Part shown: positions 12,208 to 24,700 of the stretch, in pieces
How positions within the stretch are numbered: the stretch's first letter is position 1
How the letters are laid out: every line of letters begins with the position of its first letter
Made by a program: the position numbers and the translations under genes
Source of the DNA: Staphylotrichum longicolle
Taxonomy: Eukaryota > Ascomycota > Sordariomycetes > Sordariales > Chaetomiaceae
Direction of reading: 5' to 3'
Assembly: GCA_019096155.1 (NCBI GenBank)
Contig: JAHCVI010000001.1
Location: 5,828,001 to 5,892,000, forward strand
DNA length: 64,000 nt
Notes under the pieces: model-generated
The model's database searches: none
Seen by the model: the letters and a program-made list of their open reading frames with translations, nothing else
What the model was told of the DNA's origin: nothing

Positions 12208-13692
12208 ATGACGACGATGGTACGATCCCCGAGTTTTTGTGTTTGGTTTGCTTCGACACCCAAGGCTCGGCTGCCGTCCGGCTGCTGGGCGATGATAACG
12301 TGCTGTTCTAGCCATCATGGCCAGATGGTGACCCAGACTGGCGGTGTGGCAGCGGGCCCTTGGGGTCTGGTCATTGCAGTCGAGCTTGGACCGACTTGCT
12401 AACAAGGAGTAGGATCTTCGTGTCGGGAACAAGTACCGGATCGGTCGTAAGATCGGATCCGGCTCGTTCGGCGACATTTACCTCGGCACCAACATCATCT
12501 CCGGCGAGGAGATTGCCATCAAGCTCGAGAGCGTCAAGGCGAAGCACCCGCAGCTCGAGTATGAGGCCCGGGTTTACAAGTCGCTCGCTGGCGGCGTCGG
12601 CATTCCGTTCGTTCGCTGGTTCGGCACCGAGTGCGACTACAATGCCATGGTTCTCGACCTGCTCGGTCCCAGCTTGGAGGATTTGTTCAACTTCTGCAAC
12701 CGCAAATTCTCCCTCAAGACGGTCCTGCTCCTCGCCGATCAGTTGATCTCCCGCATCGAGTACATTCACGCCAAGTCGTTCATCCACCGCGACATCAAGC
12801 CCGACAACTTCCTCATGGGCATTGGCAAGCGCGGCAATCAGGTCAACGTTATCGACTTTGGTCTTGCCAAGAAGTACCGCGACCCCAAGACGCACTTCCA
12901 CATCCCTTACAGAGAGAACAAGAACCTGACGGGCACGGCGCGCTATGCCTCGATCAACACGCACCTTGGCGTTGAGCAGTCCCGCCGTGATGATATGGAG
13001 TCCCTCGGCTACGTCATGCTCTACTTCTGCCGCGGCTCGCTCCCGTGGCAGGGCCTGAAGGCGGCTACCAAGAAGCAGAAGTACGACCGCATCATGGAGA
13101 AGAAGATGACGACCCCTACCGATGTGCTCTGCCGTGGCTTCCCCAACGAGTTCGCCATCTACCTGAACTACACCAGGTCCCTCCGCTTCGACGACAAGCC
13201 CGACTACAGCTACCTGCGCAAGATCTTCCGCGACCTGTTCGTGCGCGAAGGCTTCCAGTATGACTACGTTTTCGACTGGACCGTCTACAAGTACCAGAAG
13301 AACGCCCAGGCCATCCAGCAGGCTGCCGGCAACACGTCTGGCCAGGCTGCCCAGGGTGACCCCAAGGATGCCCAGCAGGCGGCTGCTCGCAAGGAGACGC
13401 AGCAGGCCCTGCCTCGCGGCACCAGGAAGCAGGTTAGCGGCGAGACCCCGGATACCAACCGCGCCGTCGGCGGAAGCGACAGGATGTGAGTGACTACCAT
13501 GCCTAGCCCAAAGCATTCCTAGTAAGGAATCATATTTCCTTCGAGTTTGGTGTGCTCATCAACGCTGGCCGGAGGTACAATGCTGACATGGAATGCTGAC
13601 ACTCAGTTTGCGATAATAGGCTGCGCTCAGCTGCAAAAGCTCAGGGCGCTGGCCCGGGATACGCTTCCAACAGGTACCGACCTATGGACTGA
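12208..13692 (+). CDS. ck1: casein kinase I (CK1 delta/epsilon type)
   Basis: Three exons: 12208-12219 (MTTM), 12413-13485 and 13620-13692, giving 385 residues. Catalytic signature: glycine loop IGSGSFGDIYLG with Lys41 in AIKLE, HRDIKPDNFL, DFGLAKKY, and the CK1-specific ASINTHLGVEQSRRDD that replaces APE. After the kinase domain (to about residue 300) comes a Gln/Ala-rich tail. Known role of this class: Ser/Thr kinase in clock, membrane traffic, morphology and DNA repair. Exon 2 ends AGG AT/GTGAGT; splicing to 13620 adds about 24 residues ending NRYRPMD. Without splicing, translation stops at once (ATG TGA, stop at 13489). The last intron (13486-13619) has two TGCTGAC branch sites. Intron 1 (12220-12412) has a TGCTAAC branch near the acceptor. 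The three-exon form is preferred because its C-terminus resembles other fungal CK1 proteins. Confidence 0.95.
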
Positions 13693-15270
13693 AGCACTGA
13701 ACGGCACTCGGATTGGCGCCTTTTTTCGGGCTGTATGAGTTTGTTTCTCGTCGACTGGCTGGGCGCGTCCCTTTTCTGGGCTTTCGCCATGAGCATCCGG
13801 ATCATATGCAGAAGCAGCCTGCTCTGCTGAGACCGGATCAGCATCGATAACGGATACACGCCCTTGCACCAGCATTTCGGGATTGCTTTTTTCTCCCCCT
13901 CCCATCACTTTCCTTCGACATGTCAGCATTTCATGGCCTCTCTGTGGCTCGGATGATATTTGGTCTGGCGCGTCGTCAGGTGGATGTGGCTCATGCCCCC
14001 GCTTGACTCGCTGTCCGGACCGGAATCTACCGAACGGCACGTCCGGCACCTCGACTTCTCGGGGTGTCGTTCAGAAGGGTAGCCGCTGTTTGGGCGGCCT
14101 CTCTCGACGCCGCTAGGTTGAGAGCCAAACGGTCAGAGATGGAAGGGACCTGGACCTGAAGCGGACTGTATGAGCAGTCGGGTTTTTGGGTCCCTTGTCG
14201 TCGGAGCCTGGTCAATCGCAGATTTCATAACACACTCCGCCCATTCCCTACCCTTGTGTTTTTTTCCTTCTTTGATTTTTTTTCGTCGTGCATCTCTTTT
14301 TCCACAACACAGACTGCATTTCCATCGCACCGGGAGTCGCTTGTGGGGAGGTATCAGGGGACGAAGCGATTCTTGGTCTGGCTGCGGCGAGGATGGTGAA
14401 TAGAGCTGCTTCGAGCCGTGATGGCTAAGATGGACCACTGCGCTCCACACCAGGGTCGCAAATGCCAAGGGTTACCTCAATGGCTGTGAGTCGGCAGGAC
14501 ATCTCTGGAACATCGTTCACGGCGGTGGCTTATCACCAGGTGGAGGAAACAGGGCTACTGGGCGATTGGGTGAGGAACACGGAGGAATTGCAGCCGCGAC
14601 ATCCCACCGTTGTCTCGGCCTGCCTACTGTCTTCCGGTTTGAACCAGCGTTCCATCGACGAATGGACGTTGGCTCGTTACCCGTCATGGTGTCAACGCTC
14701 GGAGAAGCCGGTTTAATGATGCAGCAGTGCCTGGTCCCGGATACAGGCGATCTGCTTGCTTTCTTCGCTGGTGTTTGGAGCCGCCAACTGCATGCCACGA
14801 GTCTCATAATACAATCATGTTTTGCTCTTCAGATCTCTCACCCTTTGCTCCAAGAAGTGAAATGTCACAACTCTTAACATCCTAGGCAAGGTAAGGGGTA
14901 CCTTGCTCAGCCTCTGATGATGCATCAAAAAGTCGGGGTAAGGGGCTGTACAGCAACTGGGGTGTCACTAGCCCCTCCCTGATATCGACGAACGACTCGG
15001 GAATCGAGGGAAGGACCCGTATAAGATGGCGGCGATTTCCTAAACCGAATGGGCTTTGTTCGAGAGCCCCTTGCATGAGATGCTTTAGGTTGGTTCTCTG
15101 GAGAGTCGGTGGTCACTCGACCGCCTGCCTGTTCTCTCTTTAGCCTTGCCCGCCTCTCCCGTGCCTTGAATCATGGAACCCCTGCCAGTTAGGCGCTTCC
15201 CTTAACGTCTTGGCGACTGCATCACCTGCGCTGGTTCCTAACTCCCACACCACTTCCGCATGACCCTGTC
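13693..15270. other. intergenic between CK1 and the 5-phosphatase gene
   Basis: No gene recognised. Contains an imperfect hairpin-forming pair AAGGTA/TACCTT at 14888-14893 and 14899-14904, and T-rich tracts around 14255-14310. It should include the CK1 3' UTR and the promoter of the downstream + strand gene. Confidence 0.5.
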
Positions 15271-17154
15271 ATGAAGCCGCCCAAGACTTCCACAGATACC
15301 GCAACCATGGCGCCGTCGACGCTCGATTTGGTCATCCTCACATTCAACTGCGCAAAGAACCTGATCAACCCCTCTGTTTTTGCGTCACATCTCCATGGCA
15401 CGCTCTCACAAAATGCTGGCCTGCCAGACCTGGTTGTCTTGTAAGTTTGCTGATTCCCAGATGTTTGCTGTCTGGTTGGCTCCCAAAGCGCAGCGGGATG
15501 AGACGGGACGGGAGACACAGAACTCTGGATTCTAGGCCTAAGCCCGGGATGGAGCGCTCTCATTCTTTCCGGCCGGGCTTGTTGCATCCCCCATGCTTAC
15601 CTACCTCTCTCCGTCCTTAGCTCGCTTCAGGAGGTAGCACCGCTTTCGTACGCCTTTATTGGGTCTTACTTCCTGAACCCTTACTACGAGAGGTTTGGAG
15701 AGGCCTTGAACCTCGCCTCGGCACGGCTGGTTGCCGCCGCGGATGGCGATGAAGGGTCGTCCTCTAGATCAGAGGGCAGCACGGGGGGCGCGAGGCCACC
15801 GTACACGCTTGTGCGTGCAAAGAACGTTGGCATGACTGCCATTCTCATGTATGCGCGGGACCCAGCCTCCATCCGCAAGATCGAGGAAGCAGAGTGCGGG
15901 TTTGGCGCCGCCGACATGGGCAACAAAGGCGCCGTCGGACTGAGGGTGACGTGGAGCGGTCAGCCAGACGACGAGACTGAGCCACCCAAAACAACAGAAC
16001 TCACCTTCGTGGCCACCCACCTCGCCGCCATGGAGTGGAACCTCAAGAAACGCAATGCCAACTGGCGCAGCATCGTCTCGGGCCTCATCTTCGCCAACCC
16101 GCGGGACGTTCTCCCGGGCCTCATCCCCGCCAACACCGCGGGCCCAACCCCGGACCGCTCCGGCGCAGGCGACATCGCCCCGCGCCTCCCCACGGGCGAC
16201 AGTCCCGACCCGAGCGAGGAGGAAGAGCCCTCCGACTCGGACTTGGACTCGCACCCCCTCCTCCAGCAACAACAACAACAACAACAAGACCAACAAACCC
16301 TCTCCCCCTCCCAGCTCGCCTCCCTCCACGCCATCTCCATCTACAAGCCCTCCTCCCACCTCTTCGTCGCCGGCGACCTCAACTACCGCATCAGCGCCAC
16401 CACCCCGCCCCCGCTCGCCGCCTTCCCCTCCTTCGACCCCGCCTCGCCCGACTACTACCCGGCCTTCTTCCCGCGCGACCAGCTCACGCGCGAGCGCCTC
16501 GCCCGCCGCACGCTGCACGGCCTGTCGGAGCGCCCCGTCGCGTTCGGCCCGACGTACAAGTTCGACGTGCTCGCGTCGGCCGACGAGGGCGCCGCCGCGA
16601 ACGAGGTCGGGGCCAGGGAGCGCGGCGAGGTGCCCTGGCGGTTCGCGCCGCACCGCTGGCCCGCGTGGACGGACCGCGTGCTGTACCTGGACGTCGCGCC
16701 GTGGGTGGCTGGTGGTGGTGGTGGTAGTAGTGGTGGTGGTGGTGGTGGTCCGGGGGGCGGCGGGAACGGCAGCGACAACGACAAAGAAAGAAAGGTGGAG
16801 GTCTTGGTGTACGACGCGCTGCCCGTGGTGGCGACGAGCGACCACCGCGCGGTGGTGTTTCGGGCGCGGGTGCCCGTCCTGGGCGCCGAGGAGATGCTGC
16901 CGCCGCCGTCGCCGCGGGCGGGGGAGGGGTGGGCTGCTGTCGAAGAGGAAGAGGGGACCGTGGCGGCGGACCCGAGGGTGAGGCTGCCGGTGCCGGTGGA
17001 CGTGCATGCGTGGGAGAGGAGGGCGGCGGCGCGGAGGAAGGAGATCATGGTCGGCTGGTCGGCGTTTGTGTGGAGTACGAGGGAGGGCGCGGTGCTGCTG
17101 GCGACGGTGCTGGCGTTTGGGGTGGGGAGTTGGTGGTTGTGGCGGGTGTGGTGA
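15271..17154 (+). CDS. inositol polyphosphate / phosphoinositide 5-phosphatase, tail-anchored (INP54-like)
   Basis: Two exons: 15271-15440 and 15621-17154 (intron GTAAGT to CTTAG, 180 nt), 567 residues. Motifs of the IPPc/exo-endonuclease-phosphatase fold run in order: LTFNCAKN, FSLQEVAP (metal-binding Glu), GAADMGNKGAVGLRV, FVATHLAAMEWNLKKRN, LFVAGDLNYRIS, FGPTYKFD, WPAWTDRVLY and ATSDHRAV. The C-terminus ends in a single hydrophobic segment (VLLATVLAFGVGSWWLW) with one residue pair after it. This matches the tail-anchored architecture known for yeast ER PI(4,5)P2 5-phosphatase Inp54. Low-complexity inserts lie between motifs: an acidic stretch plus Gln run near 16262-16300 and a Gly run at 16708-16765. 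Initiation could also be at the second ATG (15307, MAPSTLDLV), 12 codons on. Confidence 0.85.
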
Positions 17155-18011
17155 GAGGGCGTTGTTGTCGGTGGGTTTGGGCTGAGGTTTTGGTCTTGGA
17201 TATGGCCAGAGAGTGCCAGAAGCGGACTTGTGCGCATGGCACGGTACATGTATCTTCAGTTATCCATTGGCGGCCATAGATATACACAGTTGTTGTCCAT
17301 TTACACAGCTCTTCTTTTTCGTCTCTTTGTCATCAGCTCAGAGGGTCGAGTTTCACAGCTACTCACCATTATTTGGATCATTACTTCTTGCGGTGACAAC
17401 GGGCTTCGTTATTCGATTTCAAGGCTTGGGTTGAGATAAACGATCACAAATGAGCGGACGACGCCATGTTATCGCTACGGCTCGCTGGTTATTGTGCATC
17501 TTTGTTTACTTGTAATGTGCTGTGCCCCATCTAGGCCCTTATCCCATTAACCGCCTCCCGTCACCGCTCTCCAAAAACGCTCATAGCCATACTGGATACA
17601 ATACACACTTACACCGCAATGCCTGCATTACTTTCTCTCTGGTCTCATACACCCCATCATCCAATATGTCCTTGTGGTGCCATGTACACATGCTCCTCCG
17701 CCCCCTCCAACCAAAAACGCCCCTCCCGTCCAAAAACAAAGCCAAAGTACCGCCTGCTGTGTGTCTGATACTGTTCAAGGATAAAACCCAATGACTGTAG
17801 CCTCTAGGACTATCTCGGAGAGAGCGAAAAGGTTGCCCCCGCCCCCAAACTGTTGAAACCCCAGCCTCAGATGCCCTATCAAAAACCGGGTATTCGCACT
17901 CAAACCAAAGGAAAGAAGAAGCCAGAGAAACCAACCAACCGAAATCAACCCAAAGTCCGCATGATCCCAATCCTCATCCCTCCTACTCCTCCTCCTCTTT
18001 CTCACCGCAAT
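17155..18011. other. convergent intergenic region
   Basis: Lies between the 3' ends of the 5-phosphatase (+) and PKA (-) genes. It should hold both 3' UTRs; no coding signal seen. Confidence 0.5.
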
Positions 18012-19389
18012 TCAAAAATCCTTGAAATACCCATCATACTTCTCCAGCAACTCGTCGGTGTACTCGTCGCGCGTGGCGTCCTCCTCCGGGTAGATGTCGA
18101 AGCACTGGGCGTCCCCCGGGTAGCGGACGGGTGGGATGATGGGACCCCGGTGGCGCTTCTGGTAGACGGCGTCCCAGTCGACGCCGGCGAAGAAAGGGTG
18201 GGCCTTCACCTTGGCGGCGCCGCCCGAGATGTTACCGAGGCGGCGGGAGCGGTCGATGGTGCAGAACTGGCGGATGATGTCCTTTGCTGCGGCGCTGATG
18301 GGGGGGTCTTGCGGGAAGACGATGGGCTTTTCGACGATTCTGTGGGGTGGTGGGTTAGGAGGGGGTTGGACAATGACAAGAGAAAAGGGGGGGGACAGAC
18401 TGTTTGTAGATTTCGATGGGGTTCTGGTGCCAGAAGGGCGGGTACCCAGTGAGGAATTCGTAGATGAGAATGCCCAGCGCCCACCAGTCTACCGCGGTGG
18501 TGTGGCCCTTGTTATGGATCACCTCCGGCGCGAGGTACTCGGGTGTGCCGCATAGGGTGTAGGTCTCGACCGGGTGCCCGGACTCGTTATTTCCTAAGCG
18601 CTTGGCGAAACCAAAGTCGACGAGCTTGATGTGGCCGTCGGCGTCCAAGAGTAGATTCTCCGGCTTCATATCCCGGTAGGCTATCCCCCCTTGGTGCTCG
18701 TGCAGGTGCTCCAGGATCAGGACAATCTCGGCGGCGTAGAAGCGGGCCATGTCCTCGTCGAAACGGCGGAATTTGCGCAGGTAGGTGAAGAGTTCGCCAC
18801 CGGGCACGTAATCGAGGAGGAGGTACAGAAAGTCACGGTCCGAAAAGGAGGCGACAAAGCTCGTGATGAAGGGATGCCCGGTTACGTCGGCGAGGATCTG
18901 CCGCTCGTGGCGTACATGGTCGAGCTGCTTAAGCTTGATCACTGCGACTGGTCAACATTGATGCTCCGACTCTCTCCAGGCTTTTGTGAGAAGGAGAAAA
19001 AAAAGCCTACCCTCGGTCTTGCGGAGTATCTTTAGCGCATAGACCTTGTTGCGGTCGGCTTCGGTGCCGTGGGACGGGCGGACAAGACAAACACGGGCGA
19101 AGGTGCCTGAACACGAAGGTAAGAGCCTGCAGGCGCATGGTCGTGTTGAGGCGAGGTCTCGAGAGACGAGAGACGTACCTGTTCCTAATGTCCGCACCCT
19201 GACAAAGTCGCGCAGAGTCAGCTTGCGGGACGTCACGTCAAAAGGCTCGTCGTCGAATGTCCGTTGTGGCGGCTGCTGCGGCTGCTGGGCTTGCTGCTGC
19301 TGGGCATTGGCGGCGGCCCTCAGGGCTGCTGCTTGCAAAGGGTGCAGTCCTGGAGGGATCGCCTGGGAGGGCGCGACCGTGGCCGCCAT
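18012..19389 (-). CDS. cAMP-dependent protein kinase catalytic subunit (second fungal class)
   Basis: Four exons: 19389-19179, 19106-19011, 18941-18401 and 18339-18012, giving 391 residues; all junctions rebuild conserved kinase sequence. The Gln-rich N-terminal extension (about residues 30-45) is followed by the AGC kinase domain: TLGTGTFARVCLV, YALKILRKTEVIKLKQ, YRDMKPENLLLD, KLVDFGFAKRL, and activation loop TYTLCGTPEYLAPEV. The tail ends in GYFKDF, the hydrophobic FxxF that docks on the small lobe in PKA. LVDFGFAK rather than ITDFGFAK suggests the second (pkaB/CPK2-like) rather than the main fungal catalytic subunit; this subclass call is from memory. The last intron has a weak donor (GTCTGT). 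The frame is open upstream of the chosen ATG, but that sequence is not conserved kinase. Confidence 0.9.
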
Positions 19390-21701
19390 GGTGTTGGTTG
19401 ACAGGCGTAGGGTAGCGTGTGAGTTTGTTGTAAGTGAGGGTGAGGGTTGCGCGGGAGGACCCTGGTTATAAGCAGCGAGGGGGTCTCCGAGGATCTGGAC
19501 TGCGGCGTTACACGTGGTGGTGGTGATTGCTGGCAGGTGATTGCGGGGCAACAATGGCAGATGGAAGGGTTGCAGCAGGCACGGAACGAGCCCCGCGTCG
19601 CATAGAGGACGGCGGTGGTATAAAGAAGAATTGGGGGCTGCAGGAGAGGGGTTGAAGGTGACGATGAGATCAGAATCGAGGAATCCAAGACTTGGTCGCA
19701 CACGTCGAGGATAGCGTTAGGTGTGTGGAGCGCCTTGACGAGGCGGGGACGGGTAATGACAATAGAAAATGGATGAATGGACGAAATGGACGAACGGACA
19801 GGGTCGGGTCTGCACGGAATACGGGATACTTGGGCTGTGTACAGCGTACACCAGGGAGTCAAATCCAGGTTCGCGGTTCGGGGCTCGCGGGGTTTAACAA
19901 CGTGGGGTTAGGGGACAGGGGGAGGGGTTTGAGGAAGGCGATCAGAGGCCAGGCGCACTGCAGACCTGCCCCCCAGCGCTCGAATTAGCTTCATTGCTGG
20001 GATCGTGGACAAGAGGAAGCAGCGGATGACGTTGGCTGCAGGACAAGCGGACCCTCAAATATCGCCAAATCCCGGAACCGATTGCCTGGGCCCCTGGGGA
20101 AGTGTGATGGAGCCGCCTTGGAAGACGGCGCTTGCAGACGCCGACCACGGCAAAGTCGGCAAAGATCGAGGATGAAATTCACCAAGTGAACAGCATGGTG
20201 TGCACACGTTACCGTTGTCCTTGCTTTGCGGTTTAAGGCCAACACCAGGCAAGTTTTTGAAGAGGAGGTCCCAATACGCAGGAATTCCCATCCCAGCCAG
20301 ACTTGCAGCGACATGGCAACGATGTCATTGCAGCAATCTGCTCGAAACGGGGCGGGCCGGTTTCCACCATGGAACACTCGGCCCCTGGGTCAGGGCCGGA
20401 GATGAGCGACACGGGAAGCAATGCAGCGCAGGAGAGATGATGCTTGAGATGGAATGCCAAACCCAAGAACTGACCTGATATTGTCTTCATAAAAAGATAC
20501 GCACTCAGCAAACACGAGACGCAACGACGGCGTGGTAAAACGTCGGTGCATTGGATTCGGGCGCTTGGTTGATGGAGTTTGTTCGGGTGCCCTGCCACTG
20601 CCGTCAATACTGTACCGAAGGTACACACCCGCAGCACCCAAACGGAACTTGAGATGCCACCCTGTCTTTAGGTTTTGATAAGCTAGATCTTCTTCAAACA
20701 ATGCCAAATGTAAGTTATTGAGAAAGGAAAGAAAGATTAGGAGAAAAAGAGAAAGGGAAAATAGGAAGGGGAAAGAGGAAGTGTTTCATCAAGTATTCAG
20801 ACTTTATCAGTGGCTTTGGTAAAAAATGGAGATGTCTCAATTGTTCTCGTGATTTTGGTGGACGCCTATTTCTGCCCAGAAGGAGGTAACTTAGGTACCT
20901 ACCCTATCTTCAAGAGAAGGGAAAGGACTTGTCCAAAGAAACATGTCAGAAGACAGATGTAGATGAACACAAAACGAAGGCAAAATGGTCATGAGTCTAA
21001 ATGCTCCTCGATCTCCGTATCCTGCTTGCTGGCCACGCGAGAGATCTGAATCCAAGACCTGATTTCGGGTTGGGGGGGGGGGGGGGGTGTTGAGGAATTC
21101 TTGACGGCTCGAAGAGCGATGCAGATTCACTTTGGAGAATGCAACGCGGTGAAACCGAACCAGACTCCCGTCTCCGTCCGCCAAGCTGCAGGCAAGGGGC
21201 GGGCAGCAGAGCGGGGCACAATCCGCCCTGTGGCGGCAGGGGGTCGGTTGCTCGCAGGGAGCGCGGGGCTCCACATCCGGGCGGTGATGGATCCGTTGCT
21301 GCTGTGTGTTGCTGGTGTGTTGCAGCTGGGTTGAGGTGCTGCTGATGCCTCGTGAGCACTGGACGAGGCGGGCATCCACAATCGGCATTTGGCTGCCCAT
21401 CAGCAACACCTCAGCTGTCAGCCGCACTGCGGACGGTGAAACTCCAAAACCATCACCAACCGACCTCGACTTACTCCTCTTTATTCCTCTATATATGGAA
21501 TACCGTCTTTGATCCTCCCTTCATCGCAGCAGCACAGCAGCACGGCACCAATTGCCGATCCGATTTCCTGCCGAGCGATGCTCTCCGAGCCCGCCGTATC
21601 TCCAACACCAGCCTAGTCCCCAAGGGAGCTCCGCCCCGCGATACCTGGGGCAGCGCGCGAGACGGGGCATCCGAACAGAAACCACACACCCACACGCCAC
21701 C
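19390..21701. other. divergent promoter region between PKA and Rab-GAP genes
   Basis: About 2.3 kb with no recognised gene. Features: the palindrome TAGGTACCTA at 20892-20901, a 16-base G tract at 21072-21087, A/G-rich sequence at 20720-20790, and TATATA at about 21490 upstream of the + strand gene. Confidence 0.5.
21072..21087 (+). repeat. poly-G tract (16 G)
   Basis: Uninterrupted run of 16 G about 600 bases upstream of the Rab-GAP start codon. Its length may be imprecise because such runs are hard to sequence. Confidence 0.8.
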
Positions 21702-24700
21702 ATGTTGAACTTTTCGAGCTTCGTGCAAAAGGCCCAGCAGCTGTTGGACCCCACCCAAGGCCTGAACATCTCCGAGTCCGACCGAAACCCGTCCAAGGCA
21801 TCGCTGTTCCAGAGCCAGTTCCGCCTGCCCTCATCCCAGCACCCGCTCTACGAGATCACCGCCGAGCTCACCATCCCACCCGCGAATGCGACACAAGGCG
21901 ACAGAGACCGGGACCGGGGCTATCAGTATGCCGGCAAGCTGCATATCTCCGAGGCTTTCCTCTGCTTCTCAACCACCCCGTCCAGCTTCCTGCAGTCAGC
22001 CACCACCTCGACATCCTCCGTATTCACCGGCCAGACGCACGGCGGAGGACCCAGTGGCAATGGTTTCACATTTCCCCTTTCTTCGATCCGGCGAGTCGAG
22101 AGGTTGCACAGCCAGAACTTCCAGGTAAGAATGGCCCCGCCCGCCTACGTTGGCCAACGTCAGCCGTTGACTTGGGTACGTGCCTCCATTAGTTCGCACT
22201 CTCAATATCAACATGGAACGGCATCAGCCAGGATGCGGCCAAGGACAAAGACAAGAAGGACCTGAAGGAACAGCGCGTGACGTTGCAGCTCGCCGGCAGC
22301 CGACAAGCCTGCGAGCGCTTCTGCGACGGCCTCAAAAAGGGCCTGCGGGCAAACGTTGGGAACGTCGCGAAGCTCAAGAAAGTCACGGCTGAGTGCTACT
22401 CCGAGTACCTCCTTCGACCTGAAGACAAGAAGAACGCGTCCCCGCCTGATGCCGGCCTGGGCATGCTCTTCAAGTACCCAGGCGACCCCAAGAAGCTGCG
22501 CGACCGAGCAAAGATGAGGCTGTGGGCCGAGTACCTCAGAGACAATGGCCGAAACATGACGCTGATCCGCCAGCCCACCTTCCATAAACTCATCAGAGTC
22601 GGCCTGCCAAATAGGCTAAGGGGCGAGATGTGGGAGCTGTCCTCCGGCTCCATCTACCTGAGGCTGGAGAACCCGACGCTTTTCTCGGACACCCTGGCCA
22701 AATACTCTGGCAGGGAGTCGTTAGCCATCGACGAGATTGAGAAGGATCTCAACCGCAGTCTGCCAGAATACCCAGGCTTTCAGAGCGAAGAGGGCATAGG
22801 CCGCCTCCGCCGCGTTCTGACTGCTTACAGCTGGGTGAACGCTGATGTCGGCTACTGCCAAGCCATGAATATCGTTGTTGCCGCGCTCCTCATCTACATG
22901 TCCGAGGCCCAGGCCTTCTTCCTGCTCTCGGCCCTGTGTGACCGCCTGGTCCCTGGCTACTACTCGACAACCATGTATGGCACCCTCCTTGATCAAAAGG
23001 TTTTTGAATCCCTGGTGGAGAAGACGATGCCCATCCTGTGGGAGCATCTTGTCAAGAGCGATGTCCAGCTGTCCGTCGTTTCGCTTCCCTGGTTCCTCTC
23101 CCTCTATATCAACTCGATGCCACTGGTATTTGCGTTCAGGGTGTTGGACGTCTTCTTCGTTGAGGGCCCCAAAGTACTGTTCCAGGTCGGCTTGGCGATT
23201 CTGCGGATAAACGGGGAGGAGCTGCTCGACGCGGCCGACGACGGCGCCTTTATCTCGGTTCTCAAGTCATACTTCTCACAGCTGGACGAGTCTGCACATC
23301 CCAAGTCGGAGAACCCGAAGCTCAGAGCGGTTACCAAATTCCAGGAGCTCATGGTGGTCGCGTTCAAGGAATTCTCCGGCATTACTCACAGCAGCATCAC
23401 CGAACTCCGCCTGAAGAACAAGGACGCGGTGCTGAGCAACATTGAAAACTTCGCCAAGCGCACCGCCATCAGAAACCTGGGACCGGATAGTAAACTTCTC
23501 AGCACCGATGAAGTGAGCGCGTTGTACGACAGGTTTTACACCGTGCTGTATGAGAGGCAGCAGCGGGACCATATCATCAAACAGGAGCAGGCGAGGCGCG
23601 CGAAGAGCAGTCGGTCGCGGATTGCGGAAGCGGCCAGTGAAGGCGACCACGGCGTCGAGAAGGGGCGAGTCGGCTTGGGACCGAGCACCAGCCTGATGGA
23701 CTACGATGCCTACCGCGAATTCCTGGCCGCCATGTGCAAATGGGCCATCTCCGACTCGCCCACCACGCCGCGCCGAGAGGCATTTGCAGACAAGGAGAGG
23801 GGCTTCTACGGTAGCTTCAGGAAATCCGATGTTATGCTGTCTCCCTGGGGAGCTGGTCCGGAACCAGCCGACCACGAGTTCCTGCAAAGGCTATTTCGGA
23901 AATGGGATACCGACTCGTCTTCGGCTCTCACCTTGCAGAAAGTGGTGTCTGGTCTGGCGGGCCTCAAGGGAAAGCGCGACATAATGGGAACCATCACCTA
24001 CTTCTTTGAGCTATATGACGACGACGGCGATGGCAAGGTTGACCGAGAAGGCATCTTGCGCATGTCTGAAGCACTCCTCTTCCTCTCCCGCCGTGGTCTG
24101 GAAGGGTCGCTCAGCCCGTCAAGCTCCAGCTTAGCACTGAGTGCAGATGCCGCGAACGGTGGCCAGAGCGATGTCTCTGGTCAACCGGTGAGCGAACGTT
24201 TCCTCGGTAGCGTCAGTGCTTTCATCAGGAGATGCTTTGAGTACGCCGACCCGGACCACCCCAGGAACCAAGGCAGCGCAGTTCAGGAGGTACAAGAGAA
24301 GCTCGAGACAAGTCTGCTGGACGAACCTGCAGGCGAGGAGCTCGCAAACCCTGACGCCTTCGCCATCGGCGACGACGATGACGATGACGACGACGACGAC
24401 CTACTGGCGATGGACTCACCGACCGGCAGCCCCAAAGCATCCGCCAAGAAGCCCAGCAACGCACCTCCTTCCCTCCAACTCAACTCGACGCAATTATCGC
24501 CCGACGACGACGCCAGCACCCGCCGCCGCGTCTCCAAAGCCCAATCCGAACGCGCAAACATTGCCCTGGACCCGTCCAACCCCCTCCACATCACCCTCCC
24601 CACGTTTCGCATGGTCGTCCTCGCCGACGAACTCCTCGAACAATTCTTCGAGTCCTCCTTCCCGGCCTCCTTCCACATCATCGAAGGCCTCGCCTCCAAC

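Noticed and set aside
12371..13516. 381-codon minus-strand open frame across casein kinase I
   Set aside because: Antisense shadow of a highly GC3-biased conserved gene; no domain of its own.
15769..17007. 412-codon minus-strand frame over the 5-phosphatase
   Set aside because: Low-complexity Arg/Val/Gly shadow of the true + strand gene.
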